Positions 11,491-24,050 of a DNA stretch of 64,000 nt are shown one piece after another. Position numbers and translations under genes: made by a program. Source of the DNA: Lutraria lutraria (Eukaryota; Mollusca; Bivalvia; Venerida; Mactridae); NCBI GenBank assembly GCA_964023205.1, contig OZ026833.1:7838138-7902137 (forward strand), read 5' to 3'. The notes under the pieces are model-generated. The model saw only the letters and a list, made by a program, of their open reading frames with translations. It was not told the origin of the DNA and did not search any database. Numbering within the stretch: position 1 is the stretch's first letter; every line of letters starts with the position of its first letter.

Positions 11491-11504
11491 GCTGGTATAG
11501 AACT

Positions 11505-11612
11505 TTAGCTCCGCCTCTCGATATTTCAGGGACGATTTATCAACATCCCTATTCCAACTACCGAGACAAAAACAACTGTGTCTAGAAATTACAGGAAAGG
11601 GGGCTATGCATG
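11505..11612 (+). mobile_element. SINE fragment (family B, copy 1)
   Basis: 'gctccgcctctcgatatttc' plus 'agggacg', then 'aactaccgagac' and 'attacaggaaaggg', align with the element at 34228-34420 ('gctccgtcattcgatttttc' plus 'agggacg', 'aaccaccgagcagcc', 'tcacaggaaacgg'). The tRNA-like head is not clear in this copy. Confidence 0.5.
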
Positions 11613-11779
11613 TATCTGTGTATTTAATACACAGAGCCCGATTAAGAATCAGAAAAAAATATTCTAAATTAGAGAAGGACTATTAAATGCATCATGCATT
11701 CTCTCTGTGGTGGCTCTGAAATGACCAAATCTGTCTAATGGATCATTAAACGAACGAAAAACTATCATTGGAGTTGTAT

Positions 11780-11948
11780 CACCAGGCAAGGTCATTCGGC
11801 GACTTCCCGGCTTTAAGGCTGGCGGATGACCCCGTGTGGAGAACTGGTAAGAACCACCTAAATTCAGTAACTAGACATTATCCTCAAATAGTGCCGAGGT
11901 TGAATGCAACCTACAGAGGTTAGGTGGTCAGAAACCGTAATCATTAAA
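11780..11948 (-). mobile_element. tRNA-derived SINE
   Basis: On the minus strand, from about 11948, the sequence 'ccgtggtttaatgattacgg' resembles a tRNA A-box region, and 'gtaggttgcattcaacctcg' a degenerate B box. The body continues to a GC-rich end with 'ccagccttaaagccgggaag'. From memory, a similar head-body arrangement is widespread in bivalve DNA. A 61-codon plus-strand frame here (11904-12089) is incidental. Confidence 0.5.
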
Positions 11949-11959
11949 CCACGGTTTAC

Positions 11960-14900
11960 TGTGTTTATCTACTCATATCTATTTCATAAAAGTAATTGGA
12001 AATACGGTAGATCTATTGGAAGAAAGTGTGAAGCCACAAATGGCATTATGTCGTACATCGTGTTTCATAGCGACTCTATGGCGATTTGAAATGGCTATAC
12101 TTTAAGAACAAGTTATTTTTATACTTCAATAATTGAGTAATATATACACATTTCTAGACTTGTAACGTTTAAACAATAGCTGCTGTATAATCACAAGGCT
12201 CCATGGCGAGATTCTATTTACTAACTAACCACAGTTTTGCATGGCTTTGCTTTTGAACATAATTCTAACTTCACGTACGTTCTACAATTAAGACAAACAT
12301 CTTGTCACGAAAAGACGCCACGCAATGATTACTGTTGTAATCTCCATTTATACGGGAAAGGTTATTGTAATTGCATAGTCGGGGTAAATGCTAATAGATA
12401 TTTCAGTTTCAGGTGAATACTACGCTTTTCAAATCATATGACAGTATCGTCATTGCATGAATCAAAACCAAAGATGAATTAACCTTTGATGTGTTCTATT
12501 CAATACATCGACTCCTTTGACAGATAATTCTACGGAATTAGCGACTGTCATCGGTCACAAGCGTATTGAAATCCAATTAACAGCATCCAATTAATAAACA
12601 TTTCAAGAGTCGTCTTGTTGGTACTTACACTATCGAATAATCCTAGCGTAGTTTTGTCATCAAATTCATCGATCTAATTGTTTGTTGTTGTTTTCGATGT
12701 ACATTGTATCTGAATATTACATGAAATACCAAACGTTTGATTCAAAGGCAGATATCTTTTAAATGCTCAAATATCATGTACAAAAGGGAAACTTGAATTT
12801 AATATATTTCTGAGATTGCTTTAATTCCGTTAATTTCATCATGAAAAGACACACGTGTACATGTATGGGTTAGTGATTGCTTGTCGAAAAGATGATTTTG
12901 TACACTTAATTCCGAATGGCCAACCCAAGCCTACAAATGACCAGACAGTATTGCTACATGTTTTTATGTTATACTCATTTTTCCGCAAAAAATAGAAGAA
13001 ACCGTTCAATTGCATGAACTAGTAATTGAAAGAAGTTTGAAACGTGTTTAAAAACCTTTTACGAGCATTTGTACTACAGCTTTAATGCATTCCCCAAACA
13101 TTTCATTAAAGCAATACGGGCTGAAATTTTAAGTCTTAAAAATTGCAGAGTCATTCTTTATTCTTAATAGACATACGTCAGATCCTAAACTGTTTTGTGT
13201 TAAAACATAACGGGTCGCATGAAGCAAACTGAAAGTATTGTCCATGTCAAAATTGATTGCGTCAAATCAAGAAGAAATTATACGCTGGTATAAAATGTTA
13301 TTATCTAAAAGCAAAGAAGCGAGGATCCAATTATCGTAAACAGAAAGTTCCGTTCACATTGACAAGAAACAGTCATGCCTGCTGGCTGTACACTATTCAA
13401 GGCTGTGTCACTATCCTTTAAAAAGCAATGTCAATTTGCAGTCCGAGCTCATTTGTCCTAGTCCTAGTTTGTGATAGAAATAGTTTAAATTATATCATCT
13501 TTCCGTTATTCCAATCTCTCGACAGAGGAACATCGAATACATGCACTAATAAACGTCAGCAGACGCGCATACTTACGACACCATACTAAACACCTTGTTT
13601 GTGTTGCTTAATAAATATTGTTTAAAGACGTTTATCACACTTGTTAGTGCGCATCGCTACTGCGCAGGTGTACACTATACCGATTAGTTAATCTTACGAA
13701 GAATGTGTATTCGACAGCCCTAGATTACGTTAGTTTGTATTCGGTTGTAGTTTTAATAAATTTAGGAAATATATGCCTTATATGTGCTAATTTACAAGTT
13801 TTAACTACGTATTAGATAGTATGATGTGAAGTAACAGTGAAATATTCAACACAACTGTGTTTGGTTTATATTTACAAGGGTTGTTTGTTGAAATGCCTGA
13901 TTTTTGTGTACTTTTTACTCATGCAGTCAACTTTAATCATGTGTATTAGAAAAAGTAGCATGGGTACCCCTCTTTTTTCTTTTTATGTTGTTTAGTATTA
14001 TGTATTGTGTTATTTTGTGAAGTTTAAAAAATGTAAGTTGAAAAGAAAAAATGGATGTTGCTTTCTTCAATCATATGTTAAATCGTCTTCCATTTTAGTG
14101 AGATTTGATTAATAAATACATTTTTTCAAATTTGTTTAAAATTAGACAAACAATATTTGCAGTCTAGTCAAATAAAAAAGGTGTAATAAATTGGTTGTTA
14201 ATGAATAGATTTTAGCCATTTTTCAAAAGAACAAAAAGTCATGTAATTTGATAATCCGCTCAAAATGGTCTTATAGGGGGTCATACAATCGTGCATATCT
14301 CACAAACGAGCATGAAGACATATATTTTTGTTTTTTGTTTTTGTGATAGGAAAGGATTAATCTTTGTATAATTATGCGAAGTTTTAAAAGAATCTGTGCG
14401 TTAGAGTTTATTGTGATATACGTCCTTAAACAGACAAGAACAGTACACGAATAGTTGAAATAAAGACACTTGAATGGAATTAAACGAATAAAGCTGTATC
14501 GAACAAGCAATGGAACATAATTTACAAAAGTGTAATATCAGTGTTTGAATAACATTGTTTTCAGTAACTTTTAGTGGTTTTGACAATGCTTGTTACATGT
14601 TACAAGAATGATGTGTTCCCTAACCTAACCTAATGATTCAGGCAGCGTTTGCTGAATTAAAACATACCCCGCAGGCTTTCACAATAATATAATTATGCAC
14701 TTTATCTACCAGGAAAAGAGGTCAACAATGCTCGATTGAACTATTAACATTGCCATAATCAGGACAGTCAGATATAGCTTTATACACTTTTATTGCATTA
14801 GTATACTTCAGTCTCTTTAATATATACAATGAGACATGTATTATTTTTGGATGGTTAAACACCCACTAACCACGTATGCAATTTAATCTTAATTCCGGCT

Positions 14901-16470
14901 TTTTAACCTTTTTCTGTTTCCGAAGTAAAATACAATTTAACTACAAGTATTGAAGAATAAAGAAAATCAAATTCCTTTCTAACGCTATCCATTTATGTTC
15001 GTGAAAACGCTACCTATTCACAAAAAGTCCCATACCTAACTTTTTTGGCTTCTTGGGTAAAAGAAATTCAACCAAAAAAGTCGACCAAACTTAATATTGG
15101 AATGGAATTTACCTGTGTACATTGCTTCTTTTCAAATCCATAAATTGCACTGTAAAGTTATTATTACATAGCAAATCGATATTAATAGCCTTCGGCTGTT
15201 GACAAAACTTAATGATACATGCTTGACAATGTAATTCTTATTTATCATTATATATAATCAAAGCACTGAGAGTACTGTCAGAAGCAAAAGTTAAAATGTA
15301 ATTCATAATATCTGGTAGATGTGCATTAGTTAATACCAAAAAGCTCAACCAACTCTAGGCACCATTTTTCAAACTCAAATGTATATATTGTTTGGACTAA
15401 TAATTTCCTAAAAATAGTCAGTTTTGGCTGAGTGAAATGAAAACGTTTTGGTAGAGGTTCACTTGTCATGTTCCCAATTCTGTTAAAGTTGATAGTTAAC
15501 TCATATCTTCACTTCCTGTTCACTGTAAAACACGCCTGACCCTTAAAACTTCGTTAGTTTTTCCTTCACTAGGGTTAACTCTTTGGCGATATGGTTGAGT
15601 GTTAATTTATTTTTAAGTTTTATGTTGAAGATGTTTTTTTTATTAAAGATGTATTATACAAGCCCATCTCGCAAATAAGAAATTCTTTCCGCAATATTGA
15701 GTGCATTCCGTACTTTATATCTATCCGGAAGGTGGAGTTACGGTTAACTGGTGTCCGCGCCCTGCTAGTGTCTTTTAGCGATTCCCTTGTATATAGTGGC
15801 GAAGCGTACAATGAATGAATGAAACTTTTGTGCGAATGAATACTGAATTATTAAACTCAATAGTTTTACAGTTGGAAATGCCATTACAATGTAATTATTC
15901 AAAATGAACATAATCCTGCAATATATCCAACTTGTATATAACTGCAATCGGTAGAGTTATACAACCGATGGTACTATTTTCAACGCGAATGTATGGCGTC
16001 ACGTTGTTTGTCAAAACAAAACTGAGTGTATAACTATAGAAGCACTCGCTTCGCTTTTGCTTCTAATGATAGATATGTTTAAACTAACCACGCCGTCAAA
16101 TTGTTTTTGTCCAATGTTTATTTTGTTCCAAAAAAGCCCGGTTAGCATTATCTAATACCTCTCTTATTAGGTTTTTCATTCACTGAATTCATAAATATAA
16201 TTATATTTCGGTAATAAGTATTGTACATGTATAATCAATCATATGTTGAATTGGTTCTTTTGCAGACCGAAAACGTTGTTTAATCCAGTTAATGTAGCTG
16301 TTTTCAAATTTTGGACACATGAACATCTTTTCGTGGTGACATATCGAATAGACAAAAATGTGTTTAAATTGTAGTAGAAACGTTATTCTAGGAATATTCC
16401 GTGTATTTTAGAAAACCCTAAACATATATTATACATCTCAACGTTATAAAGTAAGGACCATGGTAGGCGC
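11960..16470. other. Long AT-rich stretch without recognised genes
   Basis: About 4.5 kb with no supported coding sequence. Minus-strand frames at 14271-14586 and 15620-15947 are AT-driven and featureless. A short CCTAACCTAACC run near 14621 is too short to be telomeric. This may be intron of a minus-strand gene, given the exon candidates to the right. Confidence 0.35.
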
Positions 16471-16481
16471 TAAAAACTAGT

Positions 16482-16599
16482 ACAACCCATCGAAGTTTTG
16501 TTTTAAACCTTTCCATGGCAAAACCCCGGAAATTTGTGTTTTTCAGACATTTTATGGGGATAATATGCTACAATTTGAATGAGCTTTGGGATGGGTTGT
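16482..16599. repeat. Small foldback: 10-bp arms
   Basis: ACAACCCATC (16482-16491) is repeated in reverse complement as GATGGGTTGT (16590-16599), perfectly, about 100 bp apart. It could form a stem-loop or mark a decayed MITE. Confidence 0.5.
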
Positions 16600-16667
16600 C
16601 GGTAAGGCAGTATTTTGGAGAATGTGCGGTTCATTTGGTATGTGATCTATAGGAATCACTTTCTTAC

Positions 16668-16710
16668 CTACACAATGGTTGTCCTTTTGAAAGGATGCTT
16701 TATTGCCCAT
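16668..16710 (-). CDS. Possible tiny first exon (MGNKAS...) with donor
   Basis: On the minus strand an ATG at 16710 opens MGNKASFQKDNHCV and meets a TAG|GTAAGA donor after 14 codons plus one base (phase 1). The MGNKAS start resembles an N-myristoylation signal. The segment lies at the edge of a duplicated region whose other copy (about 18865) has no equivalent donor. It is too short for confidence. Confidence 0.15.
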
Positions 16711-16862
16711 ATTATTCTATCAGGAATTGTTTTATCTATGAATAGCAAATGATGACTAAAATATTGTTGCGGGGTCCCATATTAAACAATGAGACAGGTA
16801 ATCAAGATAACAATAAACAATTCTGTATCTTAAAAAAACTATAAACAATTTTGATAACCTTT
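16685..16862. repeat. Duplicated segment, copy 1 (partner at 18865-19060)
   Basis: Blocks such as 'atgaatagcaaatgatgact', 'cccatattaaacaatgagac', 'gtaatcaagataacaata' and 'tgtatcttaaaa' recur in the same order and orientation at 18946-19060. The copies flank the exon candidate at 17582-17142. The segment may be an old local duplication or an unknown dispersed repeat. Confidence 0.6.
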
Positions 16863-17141
16863 TGTCCGCATCTTTTTTACGCGACTTTCTATAAAATGTA
16901 CAACTTATTTCAATTGACAAGATTTTCGCTAGTAATGACGTCATCCTGACTTGCAGTTTATACCATAAACAAATAATGATGAGTGATATTATAAAGCAAT
17001 AATGAACAGCTCCTGGACCATTACTACATCAGGTATGAAATAATAGTTCATGTGTGTTATAAAGACAATAGAAATTGAAAGTAAACAATGTAAAATAAAC
17101 AATGGTATTGTGACAGATTATATTAATAATGGAAATCTTAC

Positions 17142-17582
17142 TATAACAGTCGTGGCAATGCTTCTCGATGGAGAGGACTTTGAAATCTCATTCTGTCCCC
17201 TAATGTCTCCCTGAGTCCTTAATTTTTGGACCTCCGGAATATAAGCCGCAGTGTCTTTCAAAGACATTTCTTCACTACGGGTGTAATAGCTACCATATGT
17301 TTTATCTGCACTAAATTTACTTCTATTAGGACTCGTATGCCCATTCCTCGTGGTGCCCAAACTGTTGTTCGGAGAAATTCTACCTGATACAGGGGCTCCA
17401 CTATTAACACTTAATTCCTTTCTGTGGATAACATGTTGCAAGGAATTATCATTATCCTGGGTGTTGGTTTTGAAGGTTGGTGAGGCAGCTGTATCATTAG
17501 CTTCCGGTTTATGCCGTCTGTTAGCGGATCTACGATTGGACCCTCCTCGACCTTTACGAATGGTCCCTTTACGAACAAACAT
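17142..17582 (-). CDS. First coding exon candidate, MFVRKGTIRK start (147 codons)
   Basis: The frame starts at the ATG at 17582, runs 147 codons and ends exactly at a GTAAGA splice donor (GT at 17141-17140), phase 0. Read-through into the intron adds only seven codons. The peptide begins MFVRKGTIRK, is basic over residues 4-27 (many Arg and Lys), and is then rich in Ser, Thr, Asn and Pro: a typical disordered N-terminal tail without membrane segment or signal peptide. The segment is visibly GC-richer than its flanks. Its first ten codons match those of the exon at 49480-49142, with silent changes at Val, Arg and Gly codons, which suggests selection on protein sequence. No acceptor is needed because it carries the start codon. 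The protein family is not recognised. Downstream exons would lie to the left, and none is identifiable here. It could be an alternative first exon of the same gene as the 49 kb exon, or a paralogue. Confidence 0.65.
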
Positions 17583-17599
17583 AAGTCTTGTGGCACCAC

Positions 17600-18860
17600 A
17601 AAATACGTAATCTCAAGAAATCCAAATCAATACACTTTCACACACACACAAAAAAAAAACGAAACTAATTTAATAAGCTGCACTTAAATGAAATCTTACA
17701 CAATTAGCAACACTTTCCGTTCTAATTAATTTCTTCAATGCGCCAATACTAACTCAAAGGCAAATTAAGCACGTGACTTGATTGAAAGCGAATGTGAAAG
17801 TGTGAACACCAACTAATGAATAACATATAACATTCTATACAATGTATTAATCCGTGCGGAATTCACCTTCTCTATAGTTGTAGTCTTCAATAAGTTGCGT
17901 AATATAATTATTGGAGACAATTCCCTGTAAGTTCTTCATTCGACACTTGACTATGAAAGCGTCGACTGAAATCTGTTATTCGCTAACTACTACAAGACAT
18001 TATCAACAATAAAGAGCATCTTAATAATACTCCAGCAGTAGTTACATAAGACTTGCATACAGTTATAACTGTGTAACTACGTCCTGACCAGACATTAGTC
18101 ACAAAATGACGACGAAAGCAGTCATTGATATATTTTCCATTTCAGTTCTAGGTAGAATGCCGGCGAACCTTCGCACATTAGTAGGCAGGAAGCATTTACG
18201 ACAGATAACGAGACGAATGTATCTGTTTTCTTGTTGTTGTGAGCTATATATGTCTGGTAAATTATTGAACACACTGATTTAACGATAGCTTCATGTAATG
18301 GCAATATTCTTAATTGACATTTTCAGGAAGATACGATATAATTATTGAAAATACCATCATAATAATGGTCTTCTGTCAGGTTGATGTCAACTGTTGACAT
18401 ACCACGATTTAATGAACTGCAGTTCTGAACAATAATAAGGAAAGAGAAAAGATTTGTATTGGCAGTTTATGTGTTTCGGCTTAGGAGGACCCGTTTCTCA
18501 ATCATAATTTATTAATTCAAAAGAACAACTGCTGTCTTATTTATTTGCGTTTTTTTAAAAGAAAAATTGTCAAATGTATAGTTGGTTTGCATACAATGGC
18601 TTAACAAGACTATCATTAACATTAAGAAGACATTTTCGTTATGACCTCCATCAGAATATTTTAAAAAGAAAGTAGTCGAACTTTTTTCCAAATTGTCCAC
18701 ACAATTTATATTAAATTTGATTACACGCATATACCTGTACCTCGTCGTTTCATTTATATATCTCCATTTATATCAGTCGTTAATGAGCTGCATTATTTAA
18801 ATATTGCGTGAGCTTGTTTACTTGTTCATTAAAACGACAAAAATCACAACATGTCACTTT
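17600..18860. other. Upstream region of the 17.6 kb exon, no gene seen
   Basis: This is 5' flank (UTR and promoter side) for the minus-strand exon at 17582. A short CA-run followed by an A-run lies at about 17640-17660. No clear TATA box is visible within 150 bp of the start codon. The rest is AT-rich with no supported feature. Confidence 0.35.
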
Positions 18861-18864
18861 GAAA

Positions 18865-19060
18865 CAATGCTTTATCGCAGATATTATTTGCCATGAAAAA
18901 TATGCTTTTCAAGAAATTGTAAATACATCAGGTAATTTGAATTATGAATAGCGAGTGGTGACTTTGAAGTTGTTGTAGGGAACCCATATTTAAGAATGAG
19001 ACAAGTTATCAAGGAAACAATAAGAAAATGCGGAATCTTAAAATGATAAACACTTTTGAG
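18865..19060. repeat. Duplicated segment, copy 2
   Basis: This aligns with 16685-16862 in direct orientation: 'atgaatagcgagtggtgact', 'cccatatttaagaatgagac', 'gttatcaaggaaacaata', 'cggaatcttaaaatgataaa'. Divergence looks moderate. Confidence 0.6.
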
Positions 19061-19167
19061 AAATCAGTTTTGTTAGTTTGTGAACAGTCGTCTGAGAAAA
19101 ATACAAAGACAAATTCCTCTGTTTAGACTGTTTCATTCATCTTTTGTTTAACATCTCATTCGACAGC

Positions 19168-19173
19168 TATGGA

Positions 19174-19240
<67 letters not shown>

Positions 19241-19242
19241 GA

Positions 19243-19289
<47 letters not shown>

Positions 19290-19324
19290 AGAGAGACAGA
19301 GAGAGAGAGAGACACAGAGAGCGG

Positions 19325-19357
<33 letters not shown>
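19168..19357 (+). repeat. GA-rich microsatellite with internal G run
   Basis: About 190 bp of almost pure purine on the plus strand: (GA)n interrupted by CAGA, GGAGA and a run of about 10 G near 19280. All long open frames here on both strands (Arg/Glu or Ser/Leu repeats) are low-complexity artefacts. Such a purine tract can form triplex structures. Confidence 0.95.
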
Positions 19358-19359
<2 letters not shown>

Positions 19360-19361
19360 AG

Positions 19362-19612
19362 CGATACATGATAATCTGTCATGTATATCCTGAATATTTT
19401 CGAAAAGTCGTTCCTGGTTCTCCATCGTGCCAGGTGTAAAGCACCCAAATACGCCTCACCTGTTTCCTGTGATTTTCGTAATACAATGCTTGGCTCATTA
19501 GTTTGGATAGGGACACTGAACAAGAGACCTTGGCATTTCGAAAGTGGACCACATATTCCAATCTACCAGCGTGTGTTCAGTAGCACAACGCGTTACCACT
19601 CGACCATCGATG
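19362..19612 (-). mobile_element. tRNA-derived SINE (family A, copy 2)
   Basis: Same orientation and order as 8755-9012. On the minus strand, an A-box-like 'ggtcgagtggtaacgcg' near 19606, a degenerate head with an insertion, and the shared body 'gggtgctttacacctggcac' then 'gatggagaacc'. Its tail abuts the GA microsatellite. Open frames through it are not genes. Confidence 0.65.
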
Positions 19613-19629
19613 ACGCTCACTTCTATTTA

Positions 19630-21300
19630 CAACAATATGACAATCTCTACGATCTTTAACAATAAGCCAATTTGTTCCATCTTAACGAATATTTACGTGT
19701 TCGTGTAATATGTTGATATGAACTAATGTAACTCGCGTGTGATATGGACGCAAGTATTTAATTATTTTCTTAACAGTTCCTCATATTTCTCAAACCACTC
19801 CGCAAATCACCATAGTGACAGTAGGTGGTGATGGCTTGAAGTCGTTACTCGGCTCAGATTTCAATAATTATTTAGTTTTTACATAAGCTTCGTAAATTAC
19901 ACATGTATCAAATTTTCCCGTATAACCTTTATTATATGATTGAAATCAGTGGCTTGTTATAAGTGTCGCAATTTGGGCAATTTATTGCCTCTTATCACTT
20001 ATAACATCATCGTCTTCTTTCCTTAGGAAACTTATAACTTGTGTCTGTAGTTAAGTCCGAAAGGAATGCCTATTTTAAATGCTCTCAGCACAATATGAGC
20101 AATAGATGGGGAAATACCATACTGAAAAGGAGGATAATTGCTCTTACGTTGTCTGTTAGTGTTTATTTATAGTGCACCATTTAGTGTTATTCACAGTCTG
20201 GGGAAAACCAAATAATTCAGATTTATAAGGCGGACAAGAATACAAAGCGGTAGAAATTGTTGAACGTCGAAGTCCAAATAATTAATCTAACAGATAATGG
20301 GTAACCTTTAGGCGATTGGTTATTAGACATATCATCATTGAATCATGTCTGAGGATTGTTTAACATGTCTTGAGTAGTAAACTTGCAGGTAGGTTATCAA
20401 TGACATTTGCTGCTTATGACCAGCGAATAAATTGTAACAATATTCAAATTCAAACATAATTTCATAATTATATAATGATACGTGCTGTGTTAAAACAAAT
20501 TCTACTGTCTACCATGCAAGAGTAAAACGTAAACAATATTTGGCCAAAGTGACAAGTCATGCAATATGAAAACACATCGTCAGAAAATAAACTCAGTATA
20601 TATATGCAAACACAGTGTTAGAACGAAAATGTAGTTAAATAATGTTCTTGAATATGAGTTCTATTTGTTTTTGTTGGAATGTCCCTATGGAATATATGAA
20701 GTTCAAAAACTGCATATAAAACAATATTCCTGGGAGCGTGCAAACATCATTAAGTATATACATTTGATAGATTCTGAAAATAAACTATCCTCAGAAATCT
20801 AATCATGTATATTTATAAAGCTTGTTAATTGAGAAACGAAACATTTTAAATTAATACACTCCTGTGCAACTTCTACTCAATGTGTAATTATATTATTGCA
20901 AATATTCTATACGCGCTGATCTTTTATATATTTTATATTTGATAACTCAATGTGAAGACACTGGATTATACTTATTATTATATATTGCAATAACTTTTGG
21001 TGTATATCAATGGCAATATTAACATTGTCATTGAACTATAATGTTTAAATATGTGATGTGAATATACGAACTATGTACTCATGGACTGTGAAGTCCTATG
21101 TATTGAAAATAAACCATCTTGTAATTATGTTACATAATCATCCTCGTGTTGTTCATTTCTTATTTCAGACATTGTGGTTATGAAGTTTTACATGAAATTT
21201 GGCATCGAACTCATTAATGTTGATGCCTTTTGGAAATTCGTTTTCGTAGTAATGACAGACAGTTGTTAAACAAATGAAACAAGCCAGATCCAAATATGAT
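19630..21300. other. AT-rich, nothing recognised
   Basis: No coding, RNA or repeat feature can be supported. Confidence 0.4.
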
Positions 21301-21305
21301 CTTTC

Positions 21306-21875
21306 AGTCCCATTAGCTTTTTGCTAAAAAAACAAGCAATTTCTAATATTTTCCCAAGATAATTACCAACGAAACGAGCCCTTTTTCATTTAAAAACACT
21401 CATTTCGCTGTGATTTTTGCTTTTGAAAATTAGAAAAAAATATAGAGCGTCACTTCATGACTTTATGATTGCATAACATGACTCCAACACATTCCGATTG
21501 ACTGCAAACAACATGGTTGACCCGGGAAGTAGTACGTTGTCGTCTGTGAGTATATTGTCTATCTTAGGCATTCACTATCGTAATATTCATCATGACACTT
21601 GAACAATAAATGCAAAATTAATAACTTCAATTAGTACGTAATCTTGAAATCGCCAAAGTAGAAGTGACGTGCACAGGTGCTTGAATATAATTATAAACTG
21701 CGGGTAAACAATGAATAGTATTTTCAACGATATTGAAAACAATACGATGGCGGTTTCGGAAACAATTTTTCTGGCCATACATAAAGTATGCACGGGAGGA
21801 AAACACACCGGATCCCTCCGTTATAGGACAAACATAAACTATTAGGACTGATAAATTCATAAGCTTATGGGACGT
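21306..21875. mobile_element. GTCCCATTAGC MITE, copy 1
   Basis: The left end GTCCCATTAGCTTTTTGCT and right end AAGCTTATGGGAC form terminal inverted repeats of about 13 bp. Over about 570 bp it aligns with 35984-36579, including 'attccgattga', 'aacaacatggttgac', 'gtcgtctgtgagtatattgt' and 'gaagtgacgtgc'. The right end is followed by g-TTAA. Short minus-strand frames inside are incidental. Confidence 0.85.
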
Positions 21876-22902
21876 TAAGAACAAGATAAAACATGAGTTA
21901 AGGTACTTAGTTCTACGTTCTTCACTGCCTTTAACCGACACTTTCAATGAACTTGTTGACTTACTACGTGGACACCATTAGTCTGAGCATGAGACACGTC
22001 TGTAGCTGCGTACTATACTCTAAATGCCAATTACCATTTACTACGAAATTCTTGGGAAGGTTCATAAACTTGTTCTCAGATACATACATTTATCTCTCAA
22101 GTATCCTTTAGAATAAGGTCGTTTCAACGAACAGTCTGGAGATTGTTGCCTCAAATGTAATTAATATCTAATTAAGATACTTAGTCTAATTTATACGTCT
22201 GATACTTCAATTTTGTTTCACTAAATGGTCTAAGACTTATAGTAAATGCTCTAGCTAATTTGTATCAAAAGCAGACTACTAAATTCGAGATGGTTCGTGA
22301 AATATTAGCCTGTCAGACCCTCTTCTGCCCAGGATTTTTTTTTACACTCTGAAACACTGTTAAATATTATATTTATAACATCTTTTATAACAACAAATTA
22401 CAGTTTCAAAATAAAAAAAAAATATAAAAAAATCGCCGTGTAATATACAATGTGTTATAGAGTAAAGGTATAGAACTCCTGGGCTTAGAAATCGCACCGG
22501 TCATGTTCATCAAGGTCCTGTTGTAACAATTCTGAACCGATTCTTTAAGGCCTGATCTTATTCGACGCAAAAATAATTTCTCTTTAACCACCATCCAATC
22601 CTATATCCATATACTGCTGTGAACTGGAGCAGCATGTCTCGACATCGAAGTGACCTAAGTTTGTTTTCATTAGCTACATAGTAAATTTCTTTATTCCTTC
22701 GTGACTTCATACCCATTGAGGTGTAAATCGAAAGAAAATGTAATAAACAAATATAATGCGAGGGTCAAACTTGCCTCGCAACTAATGAACTTGTAAAGTG
22801 ATAATGAAGTTTAAGTTCGCAAGTTGTCGCTCTAGATGATTTCCCCAAATATCTTGAATGCTGAATGTAAGTAACAGATATTTCATAACAAACACTTTAC
22901 CG

Positions 22903-22920
22903 TGGCTCTATATAGAGCCA
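22903..22920. repeat. Perfect 18-bp palindrome
   Basis: TGGCTCTATATAGAGCCA is fully self-complementary and has a TATATA-like centre. It has no obvious relation to neighbouring features. Confidence 0.8.
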
Positions 22921-23885
22921 ATGCGGAAACGGTTTTCGTGATAAACAAGCAATGGATTTGGCGAGACAATGTTAATTATTTGACGTGTGTCTAGGACTGT
23001 TCCCTTTGTCAATCTGTAAAGAACCATAGTAAACTATTTGAAATGGAATTTATCCGATATTAAATATTGGATTTAAACATTGATATCAGACGGCTAACAG
23101 ATATAATAAGTACCGCTTAAGAACCCAATATTGACAGAACAAAGGTATGAAGTCACCGTTGTAATTTAACCATACATTCACACTGGGACATTGTTACCAT
23201 GCCTAACTTGAGCTTAATGTTAAATGATGTTAAATAGTGTATTATAAAGTAAGTTAATACAAACAGGTTAATAATGATTTTTATTATCATTCTACGAATA
23301 AAAATGACATCGATGGACAAAAAAAAGCGTTCATGTATAACGCTTAAATTCATTTTCGTGCGCAGTTATCTATTATACTATTGATAAAATATAATATTGC
23401 ATTGATTTCAACATTAATTTTGTTCGACTTGCAGTTTTCCTTATCGACTTTATTTAAATATAGTTAAGCTCGCCCAAGGCAAACAATGAGAGATTTCAAC
23501 AATTAGAAAATTCAGCTGCGAACTGAACTGATATCCGAGAATCAGTATTTTCTATATCAACGTTTATACTCTTACAAACTGTCCCTTTAACTCTCGCTTG
23601 TATGTCCATAAAATATTCATGAATTCAGTCTAAAACAGAAGATTGTCACTTAACTAATTTCTGTTCAAAACTGAATTACATTCTCCAGACTTAAGTGTTA
23701 ATACAATTGCTACGGGCGTTTCTGGTTTCAGAGAATTTGACAAACAACTACAGACGCTTGTGACAAGTTGCCGTTGCAATACATTTGGCGAAATGTATGG
23801 AATGTGTTTGTTTGTCTGTTTGAATGGGTTTCACGCTTTCTTTGTCCACCGAACAAATCCAGGACGTATTCTAATTTTTACATAA

Positions 23886-24050
23886 TTACCCTTCCATAAG
23901 GAACCGGCAAATGTCCTTCACATGGATGAAGATCGACACTTTTGTCAAATTTTCATATTAGGATATGACATGTAGCGAACGGGATTTGAACTTAAAAATT
24001 CTCTTACGTCCTTGTACTCATATTCATTGAATTGTCGCAACTTTTAACAA
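23886..24050 (-). mobile_element. tRNA-headed SINE-like element (family F, copy 1)
   Basis: On the minus strand 'aagttcaaatcccgttcgct' is a good B box. The left part, 'ttacccttccataag' followed by 'gtcaaattttcatattagga', is shared with 29030-29105. The A box is not clear. Confidence 0.4.

Noticed and set aside
14618..14634. Telomere-like CCTAACCTAACC
   Set aside because: Only two to three units in the middle of unique sequence.
19144..19425. Arg/Glu-rich and Ser/Leu-rich ORFs on both strands
   Set aside because: Low-complexity products of a (GA)n tract open in several frames.
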